Assembly: GCA_964625225.1 (NCBI GenBank)
Contig: CAZVAR010000005.1
Span: 1-63,910 of the forward strand
Source of the DNA: CAZVAR01 sp964625225
GTDB taxonomy: Bacteria > Pseudomonadota > Alphaproteobacteria > JAJUGE01
Reading direction: 5' to 3'
DNA: 63,910 bases
Numbering within the stretch: position 1 is the first letter of the stretch; each line of letters starts with the position of its first letter. The notes under the pieces were generated by a model. It was not told the origin of the DNA. It was given only the letters and a program-made list of their open reading frames with translations, and searched no databases. A program made the translations under genes and the position numbers. Shown piece by piece: positions 17,030 through 24,898 of the stretch.

Positions 17030-18159
17030 CAGATCCTCGCAGCCAGCAGGTCAGGCGAACCGACCCCGGCGCAGCCGAGCCCGGCGCAGATGGCGAGGAG
17101 CTCGTCGACCCGATGCCGGCAGGTGTGTCGCGCCGCGATTGCGGCGAGGCCGCGGTCGCGCAGTTCGGCAGCGAGCGCCCGATCGCGCAGGACGGCGGCA
17201 AGATGCCGCTCCATCTCCGGGCCGTTGCGGGCGACCAGGAAGTCCTCGCCCGGCCGAAACAGGCCCTCGGCATCGTCCCACCAGGCGGAGACGAGCGGGA
17301 TGCCGCATGCCAGCGCTTCGAAGACGCGGATGGTGGGGATGCCGGGCAAGGCCTCGACATAGGGACGGCGCGGGACATGGATGGTCACGCGGTGGCGTGC
17401 GAAGACCGAAGGGACCCTGTCGTTCGGCAACCAGCCGGCAAACTCGATTCCCGCCGCCTGCAGCGCGCGCCGCGCCTCGGGCGGGTAGCGGACGCCGTGG
17501 ACCCGCGCCGTGAGCCCCAGGCGTCGCACCGGCTCCAGCAGGAGGGTGTGCAGCTCGGCCGTCCGCTCACCGTCGCCCCAATTCCCGATCCAAACCAGGT
17601 CACGGTCCTGCTCGGTATCGGAAACCGGCCGGAACAGGGCCGTATCGGCGGCCTCGTGCCAGGTCCAAGCCCGGCGCGCCCACCCTTGTCGGAGATAGGC
17701 TTGGCGCAGCACCTCGCCGAAGGCGAGCACGCCGTCATAGGCGTCGAGCCGGAAGGTGGCGATCTCCGCCTCGGCGCTGACGGCGCGATGGTGGGTATCG
17801 TGGAACAATAGCTGGTACCGTCCGCCGTGCGCGCGATGCGCGCCGATACGCGCGACCAGCGCCGGCGGGTTCCACTCGTGCACCATGACCAGATCGGCGC
17901 CGTCCAGCGCCGCATCGAGGTCCAAGCGGTCGAGCGTGTAAAGCTGCGATGACAGGCCCGGGAACGCGGCCGCGAAGCGGGCCAGCGCGTCCTCCCCTTG
18001 CTCGGCGAGCAGATTTCGGCGACTCCAGCCGTCCTCGGGCTCATAGACGGCGACCTCGTGTCCCCGCCGCTGCAGCTCGCGCACCACCCCCCGAAGGAAA
18101 TGGGCATTGCCGTGGTTCCAGTCGGAAACCAGAGAGTGGTAGAAGAGGACGATCTTCAC
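17029..18159 (-). CDS. CgeB-like glycosyltransferase (3)
   Basis: The 376-residue product begins with a GTG at 18159 (VKIVLFYHSLVSDWNHGNAH), overlapping the stop of the GT4 gene as GTGA. The N-terminal half contains LVMVHEWNPPALVARIGAHR; the C-terminal half has FARHRVTIHVPRRPYVEALP, then IPTIRVFEALACGIPLVSAW and FRPGEDFLVARNGPEM. The open frame actually runs on to 19500, but that part is an out-of-frame shadow of the GT4 gene. It is a paralogue of the two genes downstream. Confidence 0.82.
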   Translation of the reverse strand: MKIVLFYHSLVSDWNHGNAHFLRGVVRELQRRGHEVAVYEPEDGWSRRNLLAEQGEDALARFAAAFPGLSSQLYTLDRLDLDAALDGADLVMVHEWNPPALVARIGAHRAHGGRYQLLFHDTHHRAVSAEAEIATFRLDAYDGVLAFGEVLRQAYLRQGWARRAWTWHEAADTALFRPVSDTEQDRDLVWIGNWGDGERTAELHTLLLEPVRRLGLTARVHGVRYPPEARRALQAAGIEFAGWLPNDRVPSVFARHRVTIHVPRRPYVEALPGIPTIRVFEALACGIPLVSAWWDDAEGLFRPGEDFLVARNGPEMERHLAAVLRDRALAAELRDRGLAAIAARHTCRHRVDELLAICAGLGCAGVGSPDLLAARI

Positions 18160-19292
18160 GCGGCCCGCCTCCGACGCGCCGAGCGCGGCGCCGCGCCCGA
18201 GGTGGCGGCCAGCTCGGCGTAGAGCGCGAGATAGCCCTCTGTCATCCGCGCGGCCGAATAGTCCGCAGCACGCCGCCGCGCCGCCGCGCCGAGCCGAGCA
18301 CGACGGGCAGGGTCCCCGATCAGGCCCCGAAGCAGGTCCCGGATGCGGTCGGGATCGCCCGGCGGTACGAACAAGGCGGCGTCGCGCCAGAGCTCCCGGA
18401 AGGTCGGAATGTCGGCGAGCAGGAGCGCACAGCCCTGCTGCGCCGCCTCCAGAACCGCCAGACCGAACGGCTCGTAGCGTGCGGGCGAGACGAAGATGGC
18501 GGCGCGCGCCATCCGGTCCGCAAGCGCTTCGGGGTCGAGCGGGCCGAGAGCTTGGACGCCGTCCAGATCGACGGTTCTGCCGTCTGGCCGAACGGCGTCG
18601 CCTGCGTCGTGGGCCGGCCAGGGCAGCTCCGCCACGGTAGCACCGAGCGTCGCATCGTTCTTGGCCTCGTCCCACAGGCGGCCGGCGGCGAGAATGAACG
18701 ACTCCTTGCGCCGGCACGGCGCCTCTCGGGAGCTGCACCCGTTGTGGATCACACGGGCCTGCGGAAGATGCCCGTAGACCTCCTCCAGCATGCCCAAGAA
18801 GGCGGCGCTGGGCGCCACCACCGCGCCGGCGGCGGCGAGGCCCGCGGCGACGCGGCGCGTATAATCGTCCCATTCCGCCGGGGCCGGCTCGCCCCAGACG
18901 GCACGCCACCAGGTCTGCACGCAGGAGTGGGCGACGACAACCGAGGGTGCGCGCCAGGGCAGGGTTGCATGCGCGTAGCCGTTGAGATGCACCAGGTCCG
19001 GCCGGTAGCGGCGTTCGAGTGCGCGCAGCCATTCGCCCGCTGCCTCGAGGTCCGCCTCCGCCCCCGGCATCCATTCCAGCGCGAACGGGCCCACCTCGAG
19101 GAGCAGGCCGGGCACCGCCGCGGCGGCGGCCCGCTGGCTGCAATCCGGTGGCCGCCCCATCGTCGCGAGCACCGTCGTGATGCCGCGGTCGGCAAGTCCC
19201 GCCCCGAGCTGCAGCGCATAGGGCCAGACGCCGCCGACCGTGTCGGCGGTCATCAGGATTCGGCGCGGAAGGATGGAGCCCGGCGCCGTCAC
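18156..19292 (-). CDS. GT4-family glycosyltransferase
   Basis: This 378-residue GT-B enzyme starts VTAPGSILPRRILMTADTVG with a GTG at 19292 that overlaps the radical SAM stop (GTGA). The N-terminal domain has the GGVWPYALQLGAGLADRG glycine loop; the C-terminal domain has ILAAGRLWDEAKN and the donor-binding IFVSPARYEPFGLAVLEAAQ with the conserved E-x7-E pattern of retaining GT4 enzymes. The open frame upstream to 19694 is a shadow. It is the fourth gene of the coupled cassette. Confidence 0.85.
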   Translation of the reverse strand: MTAPGSILPRRILMTADTVGGVWPYALQLGAGLADRGITTVLATMGRPPDCSQRAAAAAVPGLLLEVGPFALEWMPGAEADLEAAGEWLRALERRYRPDLVHLNGYAHATLPWRAPSVVVAHSCVQTWWRAVWGEPAPAEWDDYTRRVAAGLAAAGAVVAPSAAFLGMLEEVYGHLPQARVIHNGCSSREAPCRRKESFILAAGRLWDEAKNDATLGATVAELPWPAHDAGDAVRPDGRTVDLDGVQALGPLDPEALADRMARAAIFVSPARYEPFGLAVLEAAQQGCALLLADIPTFRELWRDAALFVPPGDPDRIRDLLRGLIGDPARRARLGAAARRRAADYSAARMTEGYLALYAELAATSGAAPRSARRRRAA

Positions 19293-20575
19293 CCGGCCGC
19301 CGCCCGCTCGAGCGCCGCCAACGGTAGCGGACGCTCGTTCTGGAGGTCGCTGAAGTCGACGAAGGCGTCCAGATAGTAGTCGAGCGCCCGCTCCCAGGCA
19401 TGATCGTCGGGCAGCCCCCAGAGCTTCCGGTAGTCGGGCGACCCCGGATAGGGAAACAGCGGTACCGGGTCGTTGGCCCAGACGCCGTGCGCACGGACAT
19501 GGTCCCGCCAGCGCCGGGTCGCGTCGCGATCGTCGTGAGGCGAGGCGATCAGGTTCGCCTGAACGAACGGCACGTGGCGCTTTGCGAACAACAGGCGTTC
19601 GGTGAGGTCGTCGGTGGTGACGCGGCAGTTCTTGTCGAGGGCGTCGCGGCCCTCGGGCGTAATGCTCTCCACTCCTGCCTCGATCGAGACGCAACCGGCG
19701 GTCCCCAGGAGCTCGATCATCTCCCGCTTCCAGAGGTCGATCCGGGTCTGCACGCCAAAGCTCAGGCCGCGCCCGACCAGCGCTTCGAGCAGAGGCCGGT
19801 TCGGGAGAAAAATCTCATCGACAAAGTAGAGATACTCTACGCCCTGGCGCTGCAGCCGGTCGATCTCGGCCAGCAACACGCCGAGGTCGCGGCGGCGGTA
19901 CTTGTCCCGAAAATTCTCCTTGGCGCAGAACGAGCAGCGATAGGGGCAGCCGCGCGACGCCTCGACCTCGGCACCGGGGCGGGCCGGTTCCGCGTCGAAG
20001 CGGTGATGGTGGTGACGGTGCCGGCCCACCCATTCGTCCGGCCACTCGAGAGCCGGCAGATCGGCGAATGCGGTGGCGTTCGGGCTGCCCTGAACCCGGA
20101 TCTGGCCGTCGCGGCGCCAGCAAATGGACGGGATCCTCGCCCAGTCCTCCTCTACCAGGCGCGGCACTATGTCCTCGCATTCGCCCATGATCACGACATC
20201 GACGCCGAGCTTGCGGAGCGCGGCGCGCGGCGTCGTGGAGCCGTGCGGGCCGACGGCGACGGTCCGGCCGGCGACCGGCCGCAGCGCCGCGAGCAATTGT
20301 TGCGGGACGCGCAGCTCGGGCGGGGCGCAGCGCCAGAAGAGATAGGTCGGCGCGGTGGTGACGACCGTGAAATCGGGGGCGAAGGATGCCACCTCCGCCA
20401 CGATCGCCGCGTCCTCCCGGTCGAACAGGTGGCCGTCTACGATTATGGCCTGGTGCCCCCGGCGTTCGAGGAGAGCCTTGGCATAGCCCAGCTCGAGCGG
20501 GAGATGCGGCTCCCGGCAGCCGAAATAGATGCTGCCCTCGAAACTCCAGTTCGGATTGATCAGCGCGAATCTCAT
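19289..20575 (-). CDS. B12-binding/radical SAM protein of the glycan cassette
   Basis: The 428-residue protein has an N-terminal cobalamin-binding-type Rossmann region (LPLELGYAKALLERRGHQAI near 25-44; AVGPHGSTTPRAALRKLGVD near 107-126) and a radical SAM domain with the cluster motif CPYRCSFC (Cys210, 214, 217). A His-rich loop RHRHHHHRF sits at about 185-193. It resembles the family I remember from TIGRFAMs as the B12-binding/radical SAM protein of the 'rhizo-twelve' cassette, which also contains CgeB-like transferases and sugar epimerases. The reaction is unknown; methylation or rearrangement of a sugar or lipid carrier is plausible. Start and stop both overlap neighbours by four bases. Confidence 0.82.
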   Translation of the reverse strand: MRFALINPNWSFEGSIYFGCREPHLPLELGYAKALLERRGHQAIIVDGHLFDREDAAIVAEVASFAPDFTVVTTAPTYLFWRCAPPELRVPQQLLAALRPVAGRTVAVGPHGSTTPRAALRKLGVDVVIMGECEDIVPRLVEEDWARIPSICWRRDGQIRVQGSPNATAFADLPALEWPDEWVGRHRHHHHRFDAEPARPGAEVEASRGCPYRCSFCAKENFRDKYRRRDLGVLLAEIDRLQRQGVEYLYFVDEIFLPNRPLLEALVGRGLSFGVQTRIDLWKREMIELLGTAGCVSIEAGVESITPEGRDALDKNCRVTTDDLTERLLFAKRHVPFVQANLIASPHDDRDATRRWRDHVRAHGVWANDPVPLFPYPGSPDYRKLWGLPDDHAWERALDYYLDAFVDFSDLQNERPLPLAALERAAAG

Positions 20576-21642
20576 ACCGGCACTCCCGCCGATGCGGGTC
20601 GCTCGGCCGGGGCATATCCGCCTCGCAGCCAGTCGAAGAGTCGCCCCACCCCCTCCTCCACCGCAACCGTGGCGCACCAGCCGGTCGCGGCAGCGAAGCG
20701 TCGGGTGTCGGAGACGTAGTAGAGCTGGTCCCCCGGCCGCCACGGGCCGAACCGCACCGTCGGCGGGCGGCCGTTGAGGCGGCCGATCAGATCCAGCAGC
20801 TCGCGCAGACTCACCGCATTGCTGGGTCCGCCGCCGATGTTGAACGCCTGTCCCCGGATCTCGGGCATGCAGCGCTGCGCCAGCAGGAACGCCTCCACCA
20901 CGTCCTGGACGAACAGGATGTCGCGCACCTGCCGGCCGTCGCCGAAAATGGTGATCGGCCGGCCCTGAATTGCCGAGATCAGGAAATGCGCAACCCAGCC
21001 CTGATCCTCGGTCCCGAACTGCCGTGGTCCGTAGAGACAACTCATCCGAAACACGACCGTGTCGAGCCCGTAGACCCGGGCATAGTCCAGTACGTACTGG
21101 TCGGCCGCACCCTTGGAGCAGCCGTAGGGACTATAGAAATCGAGCGGCTGTCCCTCGGCGATACCGGCCGCCCTGACCGCCGGATCGGCCGGCACATGAC
21201 GCATCGCCTCTTCCTTGAGCGCGATGTCCGCCAGCTTGCCATAGACCTTGTTGGTAGATGCGAACACCAGCGGCGCCGGTGTGGCGCGCAGCGCTTCCAA
21301 CAGGTTCAGCGTGCCCCGGAGATTGACTTCGAAATCGCCGATCGGGTCGGACACGCTCGTCGTCACGGCGACTTGCGCGGCAAGGTGGAACACCTGCCCC
21401 GCGCGGGCGACCGCCTCGGCGAGACATGCGCGGTCGCGCACGTCCGCACGCTCGACACCGATCCGGTTGCCGTGCCGCTCCCGGAGCCAGCGCAGGTTCT
21501 TCTCGACCCCGGGTCGGGCAAGGCTGTCGTAGATCAGGACGGTACGGCCGCTTCCGGCGAGCCGATCCGCGAGATTGGCGCCGACGAAACCCGCGCCGCC
21601 GGTGATCAGGATCGGCCGGTCCGCCGCGCCGGCCGCCGTCAT
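20572..21642 (-). CDS. NAD-dependent sugar-nucleotide epimerase/dehydratase (CDP-paratose 2-epimerase-like)
   Basis: This 356-residue extended SDR has ILITGGAGFVGANLADRLAG at residues 10-29 and the catalytic YGCSKGAADQYV near 170. FASTNKVYGKLADIALKEE and FRMSCLYGPRQFGTEDQGWV are wording typical of CDP-tyvelose/paratose 2-epimerase relatives. The ATG at 21642 overlaps the stop of the upstream epimerase (ATGA), so the frame that continues to 21804 is not used. It probably supplies one of the activated sugars for the transferases downstream. Confidence 0.85.
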   Translation of the reverse strand: MTAAGAADRPILITGGAGFVGANLADRLAGSGRTVLIYDSLARPGVEKNLRWLRERHGNRIGVERADVRDRACLAEAVARAGQVFHLAAQVAVTTSVSDPIGDFEVNLRGTLNLLEALRATPAPLVFASTNKVYGKLADIALKEEAMRHVPADPAVRAAGIAEGQPLDFYSPYGCSKGAADQYVLDYARVYGLDTVVFRMSCLYGPRQFGTEDQGWVAHFLISAIQGRPITIFGDGRQVRDILFVQDVVEAFLLAQRCMPEIRGQAFNIGGGPSNAVSLRELLDLIGRLNGRPPTVRFGPWRPGDQLYYVSDTRRFAAATGWCATVAVEEGVGRLFDWLRGGYAPAERPASAGVPV

Positions 21643-22748
21643 GCCACCAGCCCCCGCCGGGCCAGCTCGTCGGTCGCCTGATCCACGCGATCGACCGCGA
21701 TCTGTGCCGAAAGCCAGTCCGCAAGCTCGGTTAGCCCCTCCTCGAACCCGATTCGGGGCTCGAAGCCCAGTACCGTGCGGGCCAGGCTCATGTCGGCGAA
21801 GCAATGGCGAATGTCCCCGACGCGGTAGCGGCCGGTCACCTCCGGTGCGATACCCTTACCCAGGGTGCGCGCGAGGGTCTCGGCGATCTCGACGATCGTG
21901 TGGCTGCGGCCGCTGCCGACGTTGAGAACCCGGCCGGCCGCCGCCGGGGCCTCAAGGGCGAGGCGGCAGGCCCGGGCGACATCGCGAACATGGACGAAGT
22001 CCCGGCGCTGCTGGCCATCCTCGAAGATCAGCGGCGGGCGGTCGTTCAGGAGCCGCGCCGCGAAGATCGCGAGCACGCCGGTATAGGGGTTGGAGAGCGC
22101 CTGGCGCGTGCCGTAGACGTTGAAGAAGCGAAGCGCCGTCGTCGGTATGCCGTAGGCCCGTCCGGCGATCAGGCACATGCGCTCCTGCGCGTATTTGTTG
22201 AGGGCATAGATCGAGGCGAGGTTCGGCCGCTTGTTCTCGGGCGTCGGTAGGGGCTCCAGCGCACAGCCATCGGCGTCGCCCAGCTCCCAATCGCCCCGCT
22301 TGAGCTGCTCGGCCGTCCGTTCCGCATCCTCGATGCGCTCACCGGCGTGCCCGGCATAGAGCCCCTCGCCGTAAACGCTCATCGAGGAGGCGACGACGAG
22401 CCGCTGCACCGGCCGTTCGACGAGGCATTGAAGCAGGACGGCGGTGCCCTGCTCGTTCGCCCCGACATAATCCCCGATCCGGTACATGCTCTGGCCAACG
22501 CCGACCGCAGCGGCCAGATGGCAGACGGCGTCCACCCCCTCCAGCGCCCGCTTCACGGCGTCCGGAGAGCGGATGTCGCCGACGATCAGTTCGGCGTCGG
22601 GGGCGAGATATTCGGGCCGCCGACCGTCCGCGCCGTGCACCTGCGGTGACAGGCTGTCGAGGATGCGAACCGAGTAGCCGGTCCGCAGCAGGTCGTCCGT
22701 AAGATGCGACCCGATGAAACCGGCGCCGCCGGTGATCAGCACCTTCAA
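21639..22748 (-). CDS. NAD-dependent sugar-nucleotide epimerase
   Basis: The 369-residue extended SDR starts with KVLITGGAGFIGSHLTDDLL and has VVASSMSVYGEG, the catalytic YALNKYAQERM, and FFNVYGTRQALSNPYTGVLA, a UDP-glucose 4-epimerase-like arrangement. An insertion rich in acidic residues (about 140-175) precedes the active site. It is the first gene of the cassette; the upstream neighbour is the UGSC selenoprotein gene, about 100 bases away on the same strand, so a promoter in 22750-22850 or read-through are both possible. Confidence 0.85.
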   Translation of the reverse strand: MKVLITGGAGFIGSHLTDDLLRTGYSVRILDSLSPQVHGADGRRPEYLAPDAELIVGDIRSPDAVKRALEGVDAVCHLAAAVGVGQSMYRIGDYVGANEQGTAVLLQCLVERPVQRLVVASSMSVYGEGLYAGHAGERIEDAERTAEQLKRGDWELGDADGCALEPLPTPENKRPNLASIYALNKYAQERMCLIAGRAYGIPTTALRFFNVYGTRQALSNPYTGVLAIFAARLLNDRPPLIFEDGQQRRDFVHVRDVARACRLALEAPAAAGRVLNVGSGRSHTIVEIAETLARTLGKGIAPEVTGRYRVGDIRHCFADMSLARTVLGFEPRIGFEEGLTELADWLSAQIAVDRVDQATDELARRGLVA

Positions 22749-22849
22749 CGTTCGTCCCCCACGACATCTCGTCGGGACGTAACGATGCCAAAAAACGTAA
22801 GTTCCCGCGGGCAGCCGACTTTCTTGCTCGTGCTGCGCGCCCTTTCCGG

Positions 22850-23377
22850 TTATTCGCCGGATCTCAGCGCGACCAGCAGCGGGTCTACCGCAGCATCGGC
22901 AATCGCCTGAATTTCCGCGTCCGTCCGATCCTGGATCGGATGCGGCACGAATACGATGGCCGGCTCGAATCCCAGTGAGCGCGCCTGCGCCGCCGCCGCT
23001 TCGCGGAAGGCGGTGGTCGCCACCATCACACCCGGGATGCCGCGATCGTCGAGGTCTGCGATGTCATGCAAACTGCACGACGTGCAAGAGCCTCAATCGG
23101 ACAGCGCTTCGACGACGACGTGGCATTCGCTGGCGATCTGCTGCGCGAGCGCCACGGGCGCGACCTTGGTATTGGTCGGTTTCGCATAGCGGCGGACGGC
23201 AAGCCCGCGTTCCGTGAGCCGCATCTCGAGCCGGTCCAAAAAGACGTTGCCCCGCGCCTTGCCGATATCGAGCAGCGCGATCACGCGACCGTCGAGCGAT
23301 GCCGGCGGCGGCCGACGCTGGCGCTCCGCCGGCGTCGATTCGGCGGTCGGATCGAGCAGGACGACCGGTTCCCTCAT
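22850..23377 (-). CDS. UGSC-family selenoprotein, in-frame TGA read as selenocysteine (Sec95)
   Basis: The reading frame starts at the ATG at 23377 (strong GGAGGTGAG before it) and runs 94 codons to a TGA at 23095-23093, then continues in the same frame without another stop to a TAA at 22850, giving 175 residues. The TGA sits exactly at the U of a U-G-S-C motif: ALSD-U-GSCTSCSLHDIADL, and both halves continue one domain (VFLDRLEMRLTERGLAVRRY before; GVMVATTAFREAAAAQARSL after). UGSC proteins are a known small (seleno)protein family of unclear redox function. A SECIS-like hairpin follows the TGA at once. Ordinary gene callers would truncate the gene or call the second half alone from the internal ATG at 23071. 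Its ATG overlaps the stop of the thioredoxin-like partner gene. Confidence 0.88.
23074..23086 (-). promoter_or_regulatory. SECIS-like hairpin just downstream of the UGA
   Basis: Six bases after the TGA, UGCAC pairs with GUGCA around a GUC loop; a U-G wobble can add a sixth pair. Bacterial SECIS elements are short hairpins close to the UGA with a G and U in the apical loop, and the E. coli fdhF upper stem (UUGCA-GGUC-UGCA) is strikingly similar. The loop starts 11 bases after the UGA, slightly nearer than in fdhF. Confidence 0.6.
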
Positions 23378-24807
23378 GACCTCACCTCCTTCGTTACGGG
23401 TACGCTGCCCCGTTCGCCGGACGCCCAGCCGCCGATGATCCCGGACATCAGTCCGGCGGCGCCGCCGGCGCGGACGATATGCAGGCCGCCGGGACGGAAC
23501 TTCGTCAACAGACCGTCCGCCTGTTCGGCCGGCACGCCTTCGGCGACTCCGCCGGCCCCGCGGACGAGCTCGGCACCCGGCCGCCGCAGCACCTCGTCGA
23601 AGGCTTCCTGGATGCGCCGCCGGTCCCAACCGGCGTCGCGGAAGACGCGGTAATGCTCGGGCGACAGGACCAGCATGGCGTCGTGGGTCTGGATCTTCTT
23701 TGGGTGACCAATCGCCCAGAGCGACATCGCCAACGAGCGCACCAGCGATTCCGGCGTGCGCGAGGTCTGGTCGAAATTGGCCAGCACGCCATCGCCGGCG
23801 AAGAGCGTCACGGTCGAGACGCCCCGCGGGAAGCCGCGTGCGACCGAAAGCGGCTCCCACTCCGGGTCGGTCTCGTCCTCGGCGAAGCAGAAGGTGTACT
23901 TGCCGGGCTGGCCGAGCGTCGCCCGGTCGATGCCACCCGGGATCCCGCCGCCGACATTGCGGATGACGAGCTGCAGCGCACGGCCGATCGTGGCGTTGGC
24001 GCGGTTCCCCTGCCCCAGCGCATTCCCGCCCCAGTTCATGCCGATGGCCCGCGCGACGGGGCCGTTGACCACGACGACCGGCCCCGAAAAGTAGGTCGTG
24101 CACAGCAGGCCGTGCATCGCGAACTCCGGGATCAGCGCGGCCTCAACGGCGGCGAGCACGACCGGCAGGTATTCGGGCTTGCAGCCTGCCATGACCGCAT
24201 TGACGGCGACCTTTTCCACCGTGCAAGGGGCGAGATCCGGCGGAATGCGGCCGACCACTTCATCGGGCGCGCGGGTCGTGCCCTGGAGCATGCGGAGAAC
24301 CCGCGCCGGGGTCGGCGGCACCACCGGCAGGCCGTCGCTCCAGCCGCGGTCGTAGCAGGCCTCGATCGGGTCGTCCCACTCGCCGACCTCGATCCGCCGG
24401 GAGGCGAAGCGGGCAGTCCCGAACCGCACCGCCAGCGCCTCCGCGATACCCGGCAGGGTCGTGCGCGAGCCGCAACCGGGGCGCCACGCGGGCAGGTCCT
24501 CGCCGAGCCGGTCGATGCCGGACAGGCTGCGCCACTCGTCGCGCACCCAGCCCACCGCCCGTGCGATCTCGCGCCCGCCGGCCCGCCGGATCAACGTCGG
24601 CACGGTTTCCACTTCGAGGCGCCAGGAGCGTTCGAGATCACGGTCGTCCTGGACGTCCGGAACGTCCTCGGGGAACCCGGGGTCGTCCTGGGAGAGCACG
24701 GTCAGGCCGCCGGCCCCGTGCAGTTCCCGATAGACCGGGCCCAGCATGGCACAGGTGGGGCAGTCGCGCTTGACCACGACGATGAGGCCATCGGGAAGTT
24801 CCGCCAT
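23374..24807 (-). CDS. Thioredoxin-fold partner of the UGSC selenoprotein
   Basis: The 477-residue protein begins with a thioredoxin-like domain: LIVVVKRDCPTCAML places a CxxC motif at residues 16-19, and VETVP gives the cis-proline at residue 70. The remaining 350 residues form a separate conserved region with ACYDRGWSDGLPVVPPTPAR near 150-170, CTVEKVAVNAVMAGCKPEYL (Cys195, Cys209) and a glycine-rich FSGPVVVVNGPVARAIGMNW. I do not recognise an enzyme name for this region. The stop overlaps the selenoprotein start by four bases, so the two are made together; a dithiol donor acting on, or fused to an enzyme served by, the selenoprotein is the simplest reading. The ATG at 24807 follows GGAGGGG. 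Confidence 0.7.
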   Translation of the reverse strand: MAELPDGLIVVVKRDCPTCAMLGPVYRELHGAGGLTVLSQDDPGFPEDVPDVQDDRDLERSWRLEVETVPTLIRRAGGREIARAVGWVRDEWRSLSGIDRLGEDLPAWRPGCGSRTTLPGIAEALAVRFGTARFASRRIEVGEWDDPIEACYDRGWSDGLPVVPPTPARVLRMLQGTTRAPDEVVGRIPPDLAPCTVEKVAVNAVMAGCKPEYLPVVLAAVEAALIPEFAMHGLLCTTYFSGPVVVVNGPVARAIGMNWGGNALGQGNRANATIGRALQLVIRNVGGGIPGGIDRATLGQPGKYTFCFAEDETDPEWEPLSVARGFPRGVSTVTLFAGDGVLANFDQTSRTPESLVRSLAMSLWAIGHPKKIQTHDAMLVLSPEHYRVFRDAGWDRRRIQEAFDEVLRRPGAELVRGAGGVAEGVPAEQADGLLTKFRPGGLHIVRAGGAAGLMSGIIGGWASGERGSVPVTKEVRS

Positions 24808-24898
24808 CGCGCCCCTCCGGATTCCGCCCGCATGAGGGTAGCCGAGAGCGCCGCCGGCGGGAACCAGCATCGGCGTCCCGCCGGGGCCGGGCCGGACC

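Noticed and set aside
17029..19500. An 823-codon frame reading through two glycosyltransferase genes
   Set aside because: Only the part from the GTG at 18159 has CgeB wording. The upstream part is an out-of-frame shadow of the GT4 gene.
22850..23071. A separate 73-codon gene starting MHDIADLDDRG
   Set aside because: It is the downstream half of the UGSC selenoprotein frame. No ribosome-binding site precedes the internal ATG and the upstream half is in the same frame across the TGA.
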